NCBI RefSeq assembly: GCF_017315735.1
Contig: NZ_JAFLRK010000009.1
Span: 1 to 64,000 of the forward strand
Reading direction: 5' to 3'
DNA length: 64,000 bases
Source: Paracoccus shandongensis
GTDB lineage: Bacteria > Pseudomonadota > Alphaproteobacteria > Rhodobacterales > Rhodobacteraceae
Position 1 is the first letter of the stretch. Each line of letters begins with the position of its first letter. A program made the position numbers and the translations under genes. Positions 26,077 through 37,030 of the stretch are shown in pieces. The notes beneath the pieces were generated by a model. It ran no database searches and was not told the DNA's origin. It saw only the letters and a list, made by a program, of their open reading frames with translations.

Positions 26077-26996
26077 CACCAGGCCCCCCACCAGTTCTGG
26101 ACCAGAAGCGCAACGAAATGCAGGAACAGATAGTTCAAGGACAGCTTGAAGACGCGCTTTTCCACGGCATAGCCATCGGCGATGGCCGCTTCCTCGGACC
26201 GGCGCAGGATCTGCCAGCCGCCGTGGATGAACAGCGCGTTCAGCACCACGGACGCCGCCAGATAGATCGGCCCGCCGACTTGCGTGAAGCCCAGCCAAAC
26301 CGCGAAGGGCGCCAGCACCAGCGTATAGGCGAAGATATGGCGGCGCGTCGCCGGGCGGCCATGGGTGACGGTCAGCATCGGCACCTTGGCCTCGTGGTAA
26401 TCCGACTTCATGAACAGCGCCAACGCCCAGAAATGCGGCGGCGTCCAGAAGAAGATCAGCGCGAACATCAGAAGCGATTCGAGGCTGATGCCCCCGGTGG
26501 CGCAGGCCCAGCCGATCATCGGCGGGAAAGCGCCCGCCGCGCCGCCGATCACGATGTTCTGCGGCGTCCAGCGTTTCAGCCAGATCGTATAGACCACGGC
26601 ATAGAAGAAGATCGTGAAGGCCAGAAAGCCCGCCGCGAACCAGTTCGCCGCCAGCCCCAGCATCATCACGGCAAATCCCGCCAGGATCAGCCCAAGCGCC
26701 AGGGCGGCATTGCCGTCGATCCGGCCCGCCGGGATCGGGCGGTTCTGCGTGCGCCGCATCACCGCGTCGATATCGGCGTCATACCACATGTTCAGCGCGC
26801 CCGAGGCCCCGCCGCCAAGCGCGATGAACAGGACCGAGCAGAAGGCGATAAAGGGATGCACGTCGACCGGCGCGACCCACAGGCCCACAAAGGCCGTGAA
26901 GACGACCAGCGACATCACACGCGGCTTCAGCAGCGCGACGAAGTCGCTGAACTCGGCCTCGGGGGCTGCGCCTTGGTATGCGTTGATGTCGGTCAT
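26076..26996 (-). CDS. ctaB: Protoheme IX farnesyltransferase (heme O synthase)
   Basis: UbiA-family prenyltransferase of 306 residues with about eight membrane helices, adding a farnesyl group to heme B to make heme O, the precursor of heme A. The prenyl-diphosphate motif is [20 protein letters not shown], and the second is [15 protein letters not shown]. Start at MTDINAYQG; the 46 upstream codons of open frame overlap ctaC and are not conserved sequence. Confidence 0.95.
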   Translation of the reverse strand: MTDINAYQGAAPEAEFSDFVALLKPRVMSLVVFTAFVGLWVAPVDVHPFIAFCSVLFIALGGGASGALNMWYDADIDAVMRRTQNRPIPAGRIDGNAALALGLILAGFAVMMLGLAANWFAAGFLAFTIFFYAVVYTIWLKRWTPQNIVIGGAAGAFPPMIGWACATGGISLESLLMFALIFFWTPPHFWALALFMKSDYHEAKVPMLTVTHGRPATRRHIFAYTLVLAPFAVWLGFTQVGGPIYLAASVVLNALFIHGGWQILRRSEEAAIADGYAVEKRVFKLSLNYLFLHFVALLVQNWWGAW

Positions 26997-27033
26997 GTCG
27001 TCCGTCTGGCTTTCTGGCTGGTCCGGGCGGCGG

Positions 27034-27936
27034 TCACTCGGCCCGGGCCACCTGAACGTCGGTTGCAGCCGATGCGGCGGCGGTTTCCGCCACCCCTTCC
27101 AGGGTGCCGCCCTGCTCGGCGACCCACTGGGCATAGACCTCGGGGCTGACCGCCTTCACGACGATCGGCATGTAGGCGTGGTTGATGCCGCAAAGCTCGC
27201 TGCACTGGCCGAAATAGACGCCTTCCTGTTCCACGTTGAACCAGGCCTGCGCGATCCGGCCCGGAACGGCGTCCTGCTTGACGGCGAAGGCGGGGATCGT
27301 CCAGCTGTGGATCACGTCGTTGGCGGTCACCTGCAGCAGCACGGTCTGGCCCACGGGCACGACCACGGCATTGTCGGTGGCCAGCAGGTATTCGTCCTCG
27401 GCATAGCCGTAATCGGCCAGCTCTTCCTTGGTCAGCATGATCGCGTCGAAGCTGAGGCCGTTTTCCGGGTATTCGTAGGACCAGTACCACTGGTTGCCGA
27501 TGGCCTTGATCACCACGTCGGGATCGGCGGGCATTTCCTGGCTGCGGAACAGCGCGGGCAGCGAAAAGGCGCCGATAGTCACCAGGATCAGCACCGGCAC
27601 CAGCGTCCAGCCGATCTCCAGCGGGGTGTTGTGCGTGAACTTGGCCGGCACCGGGTTCGAGCGGCTGTTGTAGCGCAGGATCACCGCCAGCAGCAGCAGG
27701 CAGACGAAGATCGTGACCGCGGTGATGATGATCAGCACGAAATGGTCCAGCCATTGCTGGTCGCGCGCCAGTTCCGTCGCGGCGGGCTGGAAGTTCACGC
27801 CCCTGGGTTCCGGCTTGCCGATCACGGGAAGCTCGCCCAGAGCGTCCTGCGCCAAGGCAGTGCTGGCTATCATTCCCGCTGTCGCAAGCCCGGAACATGC
27901 CGCGACCCCACGGCGAATCATCGCTATTGCCATCAT
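27034..27936 (-). CDS. ctaC: Cytochrome c oxidase subunit II
   Basis: Subunit II of aa3 oxidase, 300 residues, carrying the CuA centre that takes electrons from cytochrome c. A signal segment (cleavage near TALAQD) is followed by two membrane helices ([20 protein letters not shown] and [20 protein letters not shown]), then a cupredoxin domain. CuA ligands are H210, C245, C249, H253 and M256 in [12 protein letters not shown]; the tryptophan-rich [10 protein letters not shown] lies at 148-157. It is the first gene of the cluster and divergent from tldD. No ctaD (subunit I) is present; it must lie elsewhere. Confidence 0.97.
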   Translation of the reverse strand: MMAIAMIRRGVAACSGLATAGMIASTALAQDALGELPVIGKPEPRGVNFQPAATELARDQQWLDHFVLIIITAVTIFVCLLLLAVILRYNSRSNPVPAKFTHNTPLEIGWTLVPVLILVTIGAFSLPALFRSQEMPADPDVVIKAIGNQWYWSYEYPENGLSFDAIMLTKEELADYGYAEDEYLLATDNAVVVPVGQTVLLQVTANDVIHSWTIPAFAVKQDAVPGRIAQAWFNVEQEGVYFGQCSELCGINHAYMPIVVKAVSPEVYAQWVAEQGGTLEGVAETAAASAATDVQVARAE

Positions 27937-28107
27937 TCCATCCCGTTATCCTGGTGCGGCCGCGCGACCGCAGGCGCCCGAGGGCGACCCTTTTCCTTTA
28001 ACAATCTCCGTTCTATGACCATATCTCGACCCCACGGGCAAGTGATACATAAGCCTGCCTGCGCAAAATCCCGGCATCGCGCCCCTTTCGGAAGATGACC
28101 CCCGCCC

Positions 28108-29529
<1,422 letters not shown>

Positions 29530-29596
29530 GGTGCTGCTAACCAGTTGTTAACGGCTTCGGGGTAATGCTGATTCCCGGACAAGGGCCGGAGGCAGC

Positions 29597-30715
29597 ATGG
29601 ATACCGGGCATCTTCCTTTCGACGGGCGCAGCACCCCCGACGACGACCTGGCGGTGTTGCGCCTGATCCGGTCGCGCCGGGTTGGACCCACAACCTATCA
29701 CCGGCTGGTCGCCGAACACGGCAGCGCGCGTGCGGCGCTGGAGGCCCTGCCCGCCATCGCGGCGGCGGCGGGCATCCCCGATTATGAGGCCTGCCCCGAA
29801 GGCGTGGCGGCGGCGGAACTGGCGGCGGGCCGCAAGGTCGGCGCACGGCTGATCCGCTGCGATTCGCCCCTTTACCCGGCGGCGCTGCGCGAGATCGACG
29901 GGGCGCCTCCGATCCTGTGGGTGCGCGGCGATCCCTCCTGGCTGTCCAGGAACCCGGTGGCGGTGATCGGGGCGCGCAACGCCTCATCGCTGGGCCTGCG
30001 CATGGCGCGGGGCATGGCTGCGGGATTGGGCGAGGCCGGGCATACGGTCGTCGCGGGCCTGGCGCGCGGCATCGACACGGCCGCCCATAACGCGGCCCTG
30101 CCCACCGGCACCATCGCGGTGATGGCGGGGGGCGTCGATGTGATCTATCCGGCGGAAAACGTCATCCTGGCCGCGCAGATCGCGGAAAAGGGCGTGCTCG
30201 TGTCGGAACAGCCGCCCGGGACCGAACCGCAGGCCCGCCATTTCCCCACCCGCAACCGCATCGTGTCTGGCCTGTCGCTGGCCGTGGTGGTGATCGAGGC
30301 CGCGCATCGATCCGGCACGCTGATCACGGCGAAGAACGCGCTGGATCAGGGGCGAGAGGTGATGGCCGTGCCGGGCCACCCGATGGATGCCCGCGCGGGG
30401 GGCTGCAACCAGTTGATCCGCGACGGGGCGTTGCTGGTACGCAGCGCGGCCGATGTCTGCACGGCGCTTGGCCGCGAGGCAGAGCCTGCGGGCATGGCCG
30501 AGACAGCGCCCGTCCCCCTCGCCCGCCCCCAGCCGGTCGAGGCCGGGCAGATCGAGGCGCGGATCCTGTCGCGGCTCGGCCCCTCGCCCTCGGATGAAAA
30601 CGACGTGATCCGCGACCTGGGCCTGCCTGCCGCTGCGGCAAGTGCTGCGATCCTGTCGCTGGAACTGCAGGGCCGGCTGCTGCGCGTGCCGGGCGGGCGG
30701 CTGGCACTTGGCTGA
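29597..30715 (+). CDS. dprA: DNA-processing protein DprA
   Basis: RecA loader for single-stranded DNA in transformation; 372 residues. The N-terminal helical domain (LRLIRSRRVGPTTYHRLV) precedes the Rossmann fold with VAVIGARNASSLGLRMARGM, VVAGLARGIDTAAHNAAL and FPTRNRIVSGLS, and the winged-helix C-terminal domain (ARILSRLGPSPSDENDVI) is present. Complete, thus the DNA-uptake partner proteins may exist elsewhere in the genome. Confidence 0.93.
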   Translation: MDTGHLPFDGRSTPDDDLAVLRLIRSRRVGPTTYHRLVAEHGSARAALEALPAIAAAAGIPDYEACPEGVAAAELAAGRKVGARLIRCDSPLYPAALREIDGAPPILWVRGDPSWLSRNPVAVIGARNASSLGLRMARGMAAGLGEAGHTVVAGLARGIDTAAHNAALPTGTIAVMAGGVDVIYPAENVILAAQIAEKGVLVSEQPPGTEPQARHFPTRNRIVSGLSLAVVVIEAAHRSGTLITAKNALDQGREVMAVPGHPMDARAGGCNQLIRDGALLVRSAADVCTALGREAEPAGMAETAPVPLARPQPVEAGQIEARILSRLGPSPSDENDVIRDLGLPAAAASAAILSLELQGRLLRVPGGRLALG

Positions 30716-30747
30716 TGGCGGCACAAGCGGCGGGTGATTTCGCCCGG

Positions 30748-30776
30748 TTGACACTGGCAGGGACCGCACCCATGTT
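30748..30776 (+). promoter_or_regulatory. Candidate sigma-70 promoter for topA
   Basis: TTGACA (30748-30753) and CATGTT (30771-30776) are separated by 17 nt, 37 nt before the topA start. The -35 box is perfect, the -10 weak. It lies in the dprA-topA gap. Confidence 0.5.
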
Positions 30777-30812
30777 GCCGCCCCATCGCAAGGTCTGCGC
30801 CCCGAGGTAAGA

Positions 30813-33491
30813 ATGCCAGTCGTCGTTGTCGAATCCCCGGCCAAGGCCAAGACCATCGAGAAATACCTCGGCGGCGATTATCGCGTTCTGGCAAGCTTCG
30901 GCCATGTCCGCGACCTGCCCCCCAAGGACGGCAGCGTCGATCCGAACGACGATTTCGCCATGAAATGGGAAGTCGCGGCTGACAGCAGGAAGCACCTCAA
31001 GGCCATCAAGGACGCCCTGAAGGACGACCAGACCCTGATCCTCGCCACCGACCCCGATCGCGAGGGCGAGGCGATTTCCTGGCACCTGCTGGAGGCGCTG
31101 TCCCCTGCCCTGAAGAAGGGCGCCGGGGTCAGCCGCGTCACCTTCAACGCCATCACCAAGGCCGCCGTGACCGAGGCGATGGCCCATCCCCGCCAGATCG
31201 ACCAGCCGCTGGTCGATGCCTATCTGGCGCGCCGCGCGCTGGATTACCTGGTGGGCTTCAACCTGTCGCCGGTGCTGTGGCGCAAGCTGCCGGGCGCGAA
31301 ATCGGCGGGCCGGGTGCAGTCCGTCTGCCTGCGCCTGATCGTGGACCGCGAAATGGAGATCGAGGCCTTCAAGGCCCGCGAATACTGGTCGGTCCATGCG
31401 CGCCTGGCGACGCCGGGCGGCGCGGAATACGACGCCACGCTGGTGTCGCTGGCGGGGTCCAAGCTGGACCGCTTCGACCTGCCCAGTGCCGAAAAGGCCG
31501 CGATGGCCGTCAGCGCGGTGGCCAGCCGCGATCTGAAGGTCACTTCGGTCGCAGCCAAGCCCGCGACCCGGAACCCCTGGCCGCCCTTCATGACCTCGAC
31601 CCTGCAACAGGAGGCGTCGCGCAAGCTGGGCATGGGCGCCAAGGCCTGCATGTCGGCGGCGCAGCGGCTGTATGAGGCGGGGCTGATCACCTATATGCGG
31701 ACCGACGGCATCGACATGGCGCCCGAGGCGGTCCATGCCGCCCGCGACGCGATCCGCGCCAAGTTCGGCGAGAACTACGTGCCGAAAAGCCCGCGCATGT
31801 ACAAGAACAAGGCCAAGAACGCGCAGGAAGCCCACGAATGCATCCGCCCGACCGACATGATGCTGTCGCCGGACCGGCTGAAGGTCACGGCGGAGGACCA
31901 GCGCAAGCTTTATGACCTGATCTGGAAGCGCACGATCGCCAGCCAAATGGAAGCCGCCCGGATGGAGCGCACCACGGTGGACATCGCCAGCCCGGACAAC
32001 CAGGTCGGCCTGCGCGCCACGGGCCAGGTGATGCTGTTCGACGGCTTCCTGCGCGTCTATGACCAGGGCCGCGACGACGAGGATGGCGAGGACAGCGCCC
32101 GCCTGCCCGCGATCAAGGAAGGCGAGGCCGCGAAGCTGGTGGGCCAAGCCTTCCTGTCCGACTATCAAAAGGCATCGGCAACCGAGGATGCGCTGATCGA
32201 GACAGCCTCGGCCGGGCAGCTTGTGGCGGAGGGCTTCATCGCCGATGAAACCGCCGCCGTGGCCGCCCGCCAGCATTTCACCCAGCCGCCCCCCCGCTAT
32301 ACCGAGGCCACGCTGGTCAAGCGGATGGAGGAGCTGGGCATCGGCCGCCCCTCCACCTATGCCAGCATCGTCACCACGATCCAGGACCGCGAATATGTCC
32401 GCAAGGACAAGAACAGGCTGATCCCCGAGGACAAGGGGCGTCTGGTCACGATCTTCCTGACCAAGTATTTCCCGCGCTATGTCAGCTATGACTTCACGGC
32501 GGATCTGGAAAACGAACTGGACGAGATCAGCGCGGGCGACCTGGTCTGGCGCGAGGTTCTGGCGCGGTTCTGGAAAGATTTTTCAAAGGCGCTGGAAGGC
32601 ACGTCCGAACTGCGCATCACCGAGGTTCTGGACGCCATCGACGAGGCGCTGGCGCCGCACCTGTATCCCCCGCGCGCCGATGGCGGCGATCCGCGCGAAT
32701 GCCCGCTTTGCGGCAAGGGGCGGCTGAACCTCAAGACCGCGCGGTCGGGCGGGGCCTTCATCGGCTGCACGAACTATCCCGAATGCCGCTACACGCGCCC
32801 GATTTCCGCCCCCGACGGCGAGGAGGCCGTGGGCGACCGCATCCTGGGCGAGGATAACGGCGATCCGATCAGCCTCAAGACCGGGCGCTTCGGCCCCTAT
32901 GTCCAGCGGGGCGAAGCCAGCGAGGACAATCCCAAGCCCGCCCGGTCCTCGATTCCCAAGGGCTGGAACCCTGCCACGCTGGATCTGGACCGCGCGGTGC
33001 AATTGCTGTCCCTGCCCCGCCCCATCGGCAACCACCCCGAGGATGGCGCGCTGATCGAAGCCGGGATCGGCCGCTTCGGCCCCTATGTGAAGCACGGGTC
33101 GAAATACGCGAACCTGCCGGATGTGGAGGAGGTCTTCACTATCGGCATGAACCGCGCGGTCGAGGTTCTGGCCGCCAAGCAGACCCGTGGCCGGGCAGCC
33201 GCTGCGGCGCCCCTGCGCGAATTGGGCGACCACCCCGACGGCGGCGCGATCCAGGTGATGAGCGGGCGCTATGGCCCCTATGTCAAATGGGACAAGGTGA
33301 ACGCCACCCTGCCCCGCGATGTTGCGCCCGAGGATTTGACGATCGAGCAGGCGCTGGAACTGATCGCCGCCAAGGCGGGCAAGTCGCCCGCCAGGAAGAA
33401 GGCCGCGCCCAAGGCCAAGGCGGCCGCGAAGAAGCCTGCGGCGAAGAAGGCGCCTGCCAAGAAGGCGGTGAAGAAGGCGGCCGAGGGTTAA
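30813..33491 (+). CDS. topA: DNA topoisomerase I
   Basis: Type IA topoisomerase of 892 residues relaxing negative supercoils. The TOPRIM domain begins MPVVVVESPAKAKTIEKYLG with DPDREGEAISWHL, and the catalytic tyrosine is Y294 in LITYMRTDGID. A cysteine zinc finger begins at C630 (CPLCGKGRLNLKTARSGGAF), followed by three TopoI repeat segments (GRFGPYV, GRFGPYVKHG, GRYGPYVKWD). The tail is lysine/alanine rich (residues 860-892). Ends in a 4-nt convergent overlap with the next gene. Confidence 0.97.
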   Translation: MPVVVVESPAKAKTIEKYLGGDYRVLASFGHVRDLPPKDGSVDPNDDFAMKWEVAADSRKHLKAIKDALKDDQTLILATDPDREGEAISWHLLEALSPALKKGAGVSRVTFNAITKAAVTEAMAHPRQIDQPLVDAYLARRALDYLVGFNLSPVLWRKLPGAKSAGRVQSVCLRLIVDREMEIEAFKAREYWSVHARLATPGGAEYDATLVSLAGSKLDRFDLPSAEKAAMAVSAVASRDLKVTSVAAKPATRNPWPPFMTSTLQQEASRKLGMGAKACMSAAQRLYEAGLITYMRTDGIDMAPEAVHAARDAIRAKFGENYVPKSPRMYKNKAKNAQEAHECIRPTDMMLSPDRLKVTAEDQRKLYDLIWKRTIASQMEAARMERTTVDIASPDNQVGLRATGQVMLFDGFLRVYDQGRDDEDGEDSARLPAIKEGEAAKLVGQAFLSDYQKASATEDALIETASAGQLVAEGFIADETAAVAARQHFTQPPPRYTEATLVKRMEELGIGRPSTYASIVTTIQDREYVRKDKNRLIPEDKGRLVTIFLTKYFPRYVSYDFTADLENELDEISAGDLVWREVLARFWKDFSKALEGTSELRITEVLDAIDEALAPHLYPPRADGGDPRECPLCGKGRLNLKTARSGGAFIGCTNYPECRYTRPISAPDGEEAVGDRILGEDNGDPISLKTGRFGPYVQRGEASEDNPKPARSSIPKGWNPATLDLDRAVQLLSLPRPIGNHPEDGALIEAGIGRFGPYVKHGSKYANLPDVEEVFTIGMNRAVEVLAAKQTRGRAAAAAPLRELGDHPDGGAIQVMSGRYGPYVKWDKVNATLPRDVAPEDLTIEQALELIAAKAGKSPARKKAAPKAKAAAKKPAAKKAPAKKAVKKAAEG

Positions 33492-34198
33492 TCCCCGGCC
33501 GCAATCCCCGCCGCTTCCGCCAGGAACCGCTGGCGGACCGCCGCCGCATGGGGGTTCGCCCGCAGGATCGTTGCCAGCAATTCGGGCGAATCGTTCTGGA
33601 CCATGGCGGCGGCCTCGGCCAGCAGGGTGAAGCTGCGGGTTGCCAGCCGATCAGGCAGGGGACCAAGCCGCGACAGGCTGCGCGCGATCAGGTGGGTCAG
33701 GCCCTGGACCACCGCCATGTCGCGGTCGTGCTGGTCGGGGGTGGTGGGGATCACCTGCAAGCCCTGCGCACGCAGGAACGCCGCCAGCAGCCGGTGCGAC
33801 CGGCCCCGCAGCGGGCACCAGGCGATGCGGTGGCCTGCGACACCGCCCGCCGCGCTGGCGGGGCCGAACAGCGGATGGCTGGCGATGATCTGCACATGAT
33901 CCGGCAGAAGATCCAGCATCAGCCGCGCCGGTTCGACCTTGACCGAGGCCACGTCGATCACCGTCGCGCCGGGCCGCAGATGCGGGGCGATGGCGTGCAG
34001 GACGCTCTCCACCTGGGCCAAGGGCACGGCCAGCACGACGATGTCGGCCAGCGCCGCCCCCGCCGGATCGACCTGCGTCAGGTCGTTCGGCCTGACGCAG
34101 GGATCGCAGGCCGACAGCGCCAGATGCGGGCGCAGGTGGCGGGCGATCAGCCGGCCGAAGGCGCCGAAGCCGATGATGGACAGGGTTTGGGGACGCAT
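33488..34198 (-). CDS. Prephenate/arogenate dehydrogenase-like protein
   Basis: NAD(P)-dependent oxidoreductase of 236 residues. The Rossmann glycine motif is LSIIGFGAFGRLIARHLRPH (residues 6-25), followed by VVLAVPLAQVESVL and VIDVASVKVEPARLM, characteristic of prephenate dehydrogenases, and SHPLFGPASA. It is shorter than full TyrA (about 280), mainly at the C-terminus, so arogenate dehydrogenase or a related function is possible. The first genes of the shikimate branch here are the two chorismate mutases, not adjacent. Confidence 0.8.
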   Translation of the reverse strand: MRPQTLSIIGFGAFGRLIARHLRPHLALSACDPCVRPNDLTQVDPAGAALADIVVLAVPLAQVESVLHAIAPHLRPGATVIDVASVKVEPARLMLDLLPDHVQIIASHPLFGPASAAGGVAGHRIAWCPLRGRSHRLLAAFLRAQGLQVIPTTPDQHDRDMAVVQGLTHLIARSLSRLGPLPDRLATRSFTLLAEAAAMVQNDSPELLATILRANPHAAAVRQRFLAEAAGIAAGD

Positions 34199-34441
34199 GG
34201 GACGGACCTTCCGGGCTTGCGCAAGGTCGTTGTCCTGTTCCCGTCAACCGCACCCCGCGCGGTTGACATGATGCTGCCCCCGCTATGTCAGCGGGCGGTA
34301 ATAGGTCGTGAAGACAGCATGGGTTCTCATGCCCTGCTTGTTGGCGGCGCGCGGCGCGAAAGTCAACCATGCTGCACCGCCGCATTGACTTGGCCCCACG
34401 CGCAAGCGACAAATCCGCAAGCGTTCATGAGGGGAGGGACA

Positions 34442-35146
34442 ATGAAAAAGGTCTATGCCACGGCAAGCGAGGCCTTGGAGGGCTTGCTGCATGACGGGAT
34501 GTTCATCGCCGCGGGGGGCTTTGGCCTCTGCGGCATCCCGGAACTGCTGATCGCGGCCATCCGCGACGCGGGCACCAAGGATCTGACGATCGCGTCCAAC
34601 AACTGCGGCGTCGATGATTTCGGCCTAGGGATCCTGCTGCAGACGCGGCAGATCCGGAAGATGATCTCCTCCTATGTCGGCGAGAACGCCGAGTTCATGC
34701 GCCAGTATCTCTCGGGCGAGCTGGAGCTGGAGTTCAACCCGCAAGGGACGCTGGCCGAACGGATGCGCGCGGGCGGCAGCGGCATCCCCGGCTTCTACAC
34801 CAAGACCGGCGTGGGCACGGTGATTGCCGAGGGCAAGGAGGTCAAGACCTTCGACGGCCAGGACTATATCCTGGAACGCGGCATCGTGGCGGACCTGTCC
34901 ATCGTCAAGGCCTGGAAGGCCGACGACACCGGCAACCTGGTGTTCCGCAAGACGGCGCGCAACTTCAACCCGCCCGCCGCCATGTGCGGGCGTGTCTGCG
35001 TGGCCGAGGTCGAGGAGATCGTTCCGCGGGGCAGCCTGGATCCCGACCACATCCACCTGCCCGGCATCTATGTGCATCGGATCGTGCAGGGACAGCATGA
35101 AAAGCGCATCGAACAGCGCACGGTTCGCAAGAAGGAGACTGCGTGA
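34442..35146 (+). CDS. scoA: Succinyl-CoA:3-ketoacid CoA-transferase subunit A
   Basis: Alpha subunit (234 residues) of the CoA-transferase that moves CoA from succinyl-CoA to acetoacetate in ketone-body or polyhydroxybutyrate breakdown. It starts [20 protein letters not shown], then [30 protein letters not shown] and [24 protein letters not shown]-like sequence precedes the ATG. Adjacent scoB overlaps its stop by one base (TGATG). Confidence 0.95.
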   Translation: MKKVYATASEALEGLLHDGMFIAAGGFGLCGIPELLIAAIRDAGTKDLTIASNNCGVDDFGLGILLQTRQIRKMISSYVGENAEFMRQYLSGELELEFNPQGTLAERMRAGGSGIPGFYTKTGVGTVIAEGKEVKTFDGQDYILERGIVADLSIVKAWKADDTGNLVFRKTARNFNPPAAMCGRVCVAEVEEIVPRGSLDPDHIHLPGIYVHRIVQGQHEKRIEQRTVRKKETA

Positions 35147-35772
35147 TGGCCTGGGACAGGAACCAGATGGCCGCGCGGGCGGCGCAGGAACTGGAAGACG
35201 GGATGTATGTGAACCTCGGCATCGGCATCCCGACGCTGGTGGCGAACTATGTGGGCGACAAGGACATCACCCTTCAATCCGAAAATGGGATGCTGGGGAT
35301 GGGACCGTTCCCGTTCGAGGGCGAGGAAGACCCGGACCTGATCAACGCGGGCAAGCAGACCATCACGGAACTGGACCGCACGGCCTATTTCGACAGCGCG
35401 ACCAGTTTCGGCATGATCCGGGGCGGCAAGATCGCCGCCGCGATCCTGGGCGCGATGGAGGTGGCCGAGAACGGCGATCTGGCCAACTGGATGATCCCCG
35501 GCAAGCTGGTCAAGGGCATGGGCGGCGCGATGGACCTGGTCGCGGGCGTGGGGCGCGTGATCGTGGTCATGGACCACACCAACAAGGCGGGCGAGTCCAA
35601 GGTGTTGCGCGAATGCACCCTGCCGCTGACCGGCAAGGGCGTGGTGGACCGCATCATCACCAACCTGGGCGTGCTGGACGTGGTAAAGGGCGGGCTGCGC
35701 ATCGTCGAGACCGCCGAGGGCGTGACCGAGGACGAGCTGCGCGCGGCGACCGAGGCGACAATCGTTTCGTGA
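35146..35772 (+). CDS. scoB: Succinyl-CoA:3-ketoacid CoA-transferase subunit B
   Basis: Beta subunit (208 residues) carrying the catalytic glutamate E46 in [29 protein letters not shown] at the beginning and [20 protein letters not shown] complete the fold. AAGGAG lies 10 nt before the ATG; a GTG at 35143 would give one extra residue. With scoA it converts acetoacetate to acetoacetyl-CoA, feeding the ethylmalonyl-CoA pathway enzymes encoded earlier. Confidence 0.95.
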   Translation: MAWDRNQMAARAAQELEDGMYVNLGIGIPTLVANYVGDKDITLQSENGMLGMGPFPFEGEEDPDLINAGKQTITELDRTAYFDSATSFGMIRGGKIAAAILGAMEVAENGDLANWMIPGKLVKGMGGAMDLVAGVGRVIVVMDHTNKAGESKVLRECTLPLTGKGVVDRIITNLGVLDVVKGGLRIVETAEGVTEDELRAATEATIVS

Positions 35773-35854
35773 ACCGTCGCGCAGGGTGGACATGTCGGCG
35801 GGGGCCTTGCCCTCCGTCGCCGTTCCGGCGGGCCTACCGGCCCCTTCTCGACTG

Positions 35855-35906
35855 AAAAAGGTCTACTGGACCTTTTTCCGGGCGTCTCGAAGCCCCCAGG
35901 ATATTT
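35855..35906 (+). repeat. AAAAAGGTC hairpin joined to a GGATATTT element (copy b)
   Basis: AAAAAGGTC (35855-35863) pairs perfectly with GACCTTTTT (35869-35877) over a 5-nt loop; the T-run makes it an intrinsic terminator for scoB that can work in both directions. GGATATTT follows at 35899-35906. The same hairpin-then-motif combination recurs at 47472. Confidence 0.75.
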
Positions 35907-35928
35907 GGGCCAACGTGAAAGGCTGGGC

Positions 35929-36504
35929 ATGACCGCAGACCAGATCGCCACGCTGTTCACCCGCGCCGACGGGACGTTTCTTTGTGCCCGCTGGGGGCGT
36001 CCGGTGGCGCCGGTCATCTTTGGCCTGGCGGACGAAAGCCTGGACATCTTTCGCGGCGCGATCCGGGCGGGTTTCGCCCATGCCCGGCATCCCCTGGCCG
36101 AGACCGACCCGGACATGGGCGCGAACCTGATGCTGTTCTTCGTGCGCGACTGGCCGGATCTGGCGGACATTCCCGACCTGGACCGGCTGACCGATGCGCC
36201 CGGCCTGCCCGACCGGCTGGCCCGCACTGAGGCCGATCAATACCGCATGTTCCGCTTTGACGCGGATGGCGGCATCCGCGCCTGTCTGGGCTTTCTGCGC
36301 ATGGGGGGCCGTCTGGCCGACAGCCACCCGGGGCATCTGGCCGAGGCGCTGTTCATGCGCTGCGCCCTCACCTTCGCGCAGGACATCGTGCCCTCGCCCG
36401 CCATGGCGGCGCTGATCCGGGCGGCTTATGATCCGGTCCTGCCGGTGGCGGCCACGGACCCGGTTCATGCGATGCGGCTGGCCGCGCGGATGGGGGACGC
36501 ATGA
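35929..36504 (+). CDS. Uncharacterised protein ahead of the Tol-Pal operon
   Basis: Unrecognised soluble protein of 191 residues with no signal peptide or membrane segment. Segments such as LFTRADGTFLCARWGRPVAP, TDPDMGANLMLFFVRDWPDL and AEALFMRCALTFAQDI suggest a mixed alpha/beta fold. Start set at the ATG (MTADQIATLF) with GAAAGG upstream; a TTG at 35905 lies within the GGATATTT element and was rejected. The stop overlaps ybgC by 4 nt, so it is probably expressed with the Tol-Pal genes. Confidence 0.7.
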   Translation: MTADQIATLFTRADGTFLCARWGRPVAPVIFGLADESLDIFRGAIRAGFAHARHPLAETDPDMGANLMLFFVRDWPDLADIPDLDRLTDAPGLPDRLARTEADQYRMFRFDADGGIRACLGFLRMGGRLADSHPGHLAEALFMRCALTFAQDIVPSPAMAALIRAAYDPVLPVAATDPVHAMRLAARMGDA

Positions 36505-36914
36505 CGCATCAGCTTTCGGTCCGCGTTTATTATGAAGACACCGACCTTGCCGGGATAGTTTATTACGCCAACTATCTGAAATTCATCGAGCGCGGCCGGT
36601 CGGAATGGCTGCGCGCGCTTGGCATCGACCAGGTGGCGCTGAAGCAGGACAGCGGCCATGTCTTCGCCGTCCGCCGGCTGGAGGCCGATTACCTGCGCCC
36701 CGCCCGCTTCGACGACCTGCTGATGGTGGAAACGGCGCTGTCGCAAGTCACGGCCGCGCGGATCGTGGTGGACCAGACCGTGCGGCGCGGCGATGCGGTG
36801 CTGTTTGCGGCGCGCGTGACGCTGGCCTGCCTTGACGGCGCGGGACGGGCGGTCCGGTTGCCCGCGGCCCTTGCCGCCATTCTGTCACACCGCCCGGATA
36901 TTGCTGAAAAGTGA
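36501..36914 (+). CDS. ybgC: Tol-Pal associated acyl-CoA thioesterase YbgC
   Basis: Hotdog-fold thioesterase of 137 residues. The catalytic aspartate is in VYYEDTDLAGIVYYANYLKF (DTD near residue 14), followed by FIERGRSEWLRALG. It usually precedes tolQ and acts on short acyl-CoA or acyl-ACP, perhaps in phospholipid handling. ATGA overlap with the upstream gene. Confidence 0.95.
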   Translation: MTHQLSVRVYYEDTDLAGIVYYANYLKFIERGRSEWLRALGIDQVALKQDSGHVFAVRRLEADYLRPARFDDLLMVETALSQVTAARIVVDQTVRRGDAVLFAARVTLACLDGAGRAVRLPAALAAILSHRPDIAEK

Positions 36915-37030
36915 CGGTATTGTGTTGCGGCAAGGGGCTGCAACCTGTGCCAGGAAGGCGCTAGAAGGCCTGCAAACCGGCCGGACCTTCGGCCGGGTCC
37001 GTGATGGATCACGACGAAAAGGCAGAAACG

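Noticed and set aside
34263-34288. TTGACA upstream of scoA as a promoter
   Set aside because: The only -10-like sequence (CTATGT) is 14 nt away, too close for a normal sigma-70 promoter.
36977-36996. CCGGCCG/CGGCCGG hairpin before tolQ as terminator
   Set aside because: No T-run, and it lies in the presumed leader of an operon continuing through it; could form by chance in GC-rich DNA.
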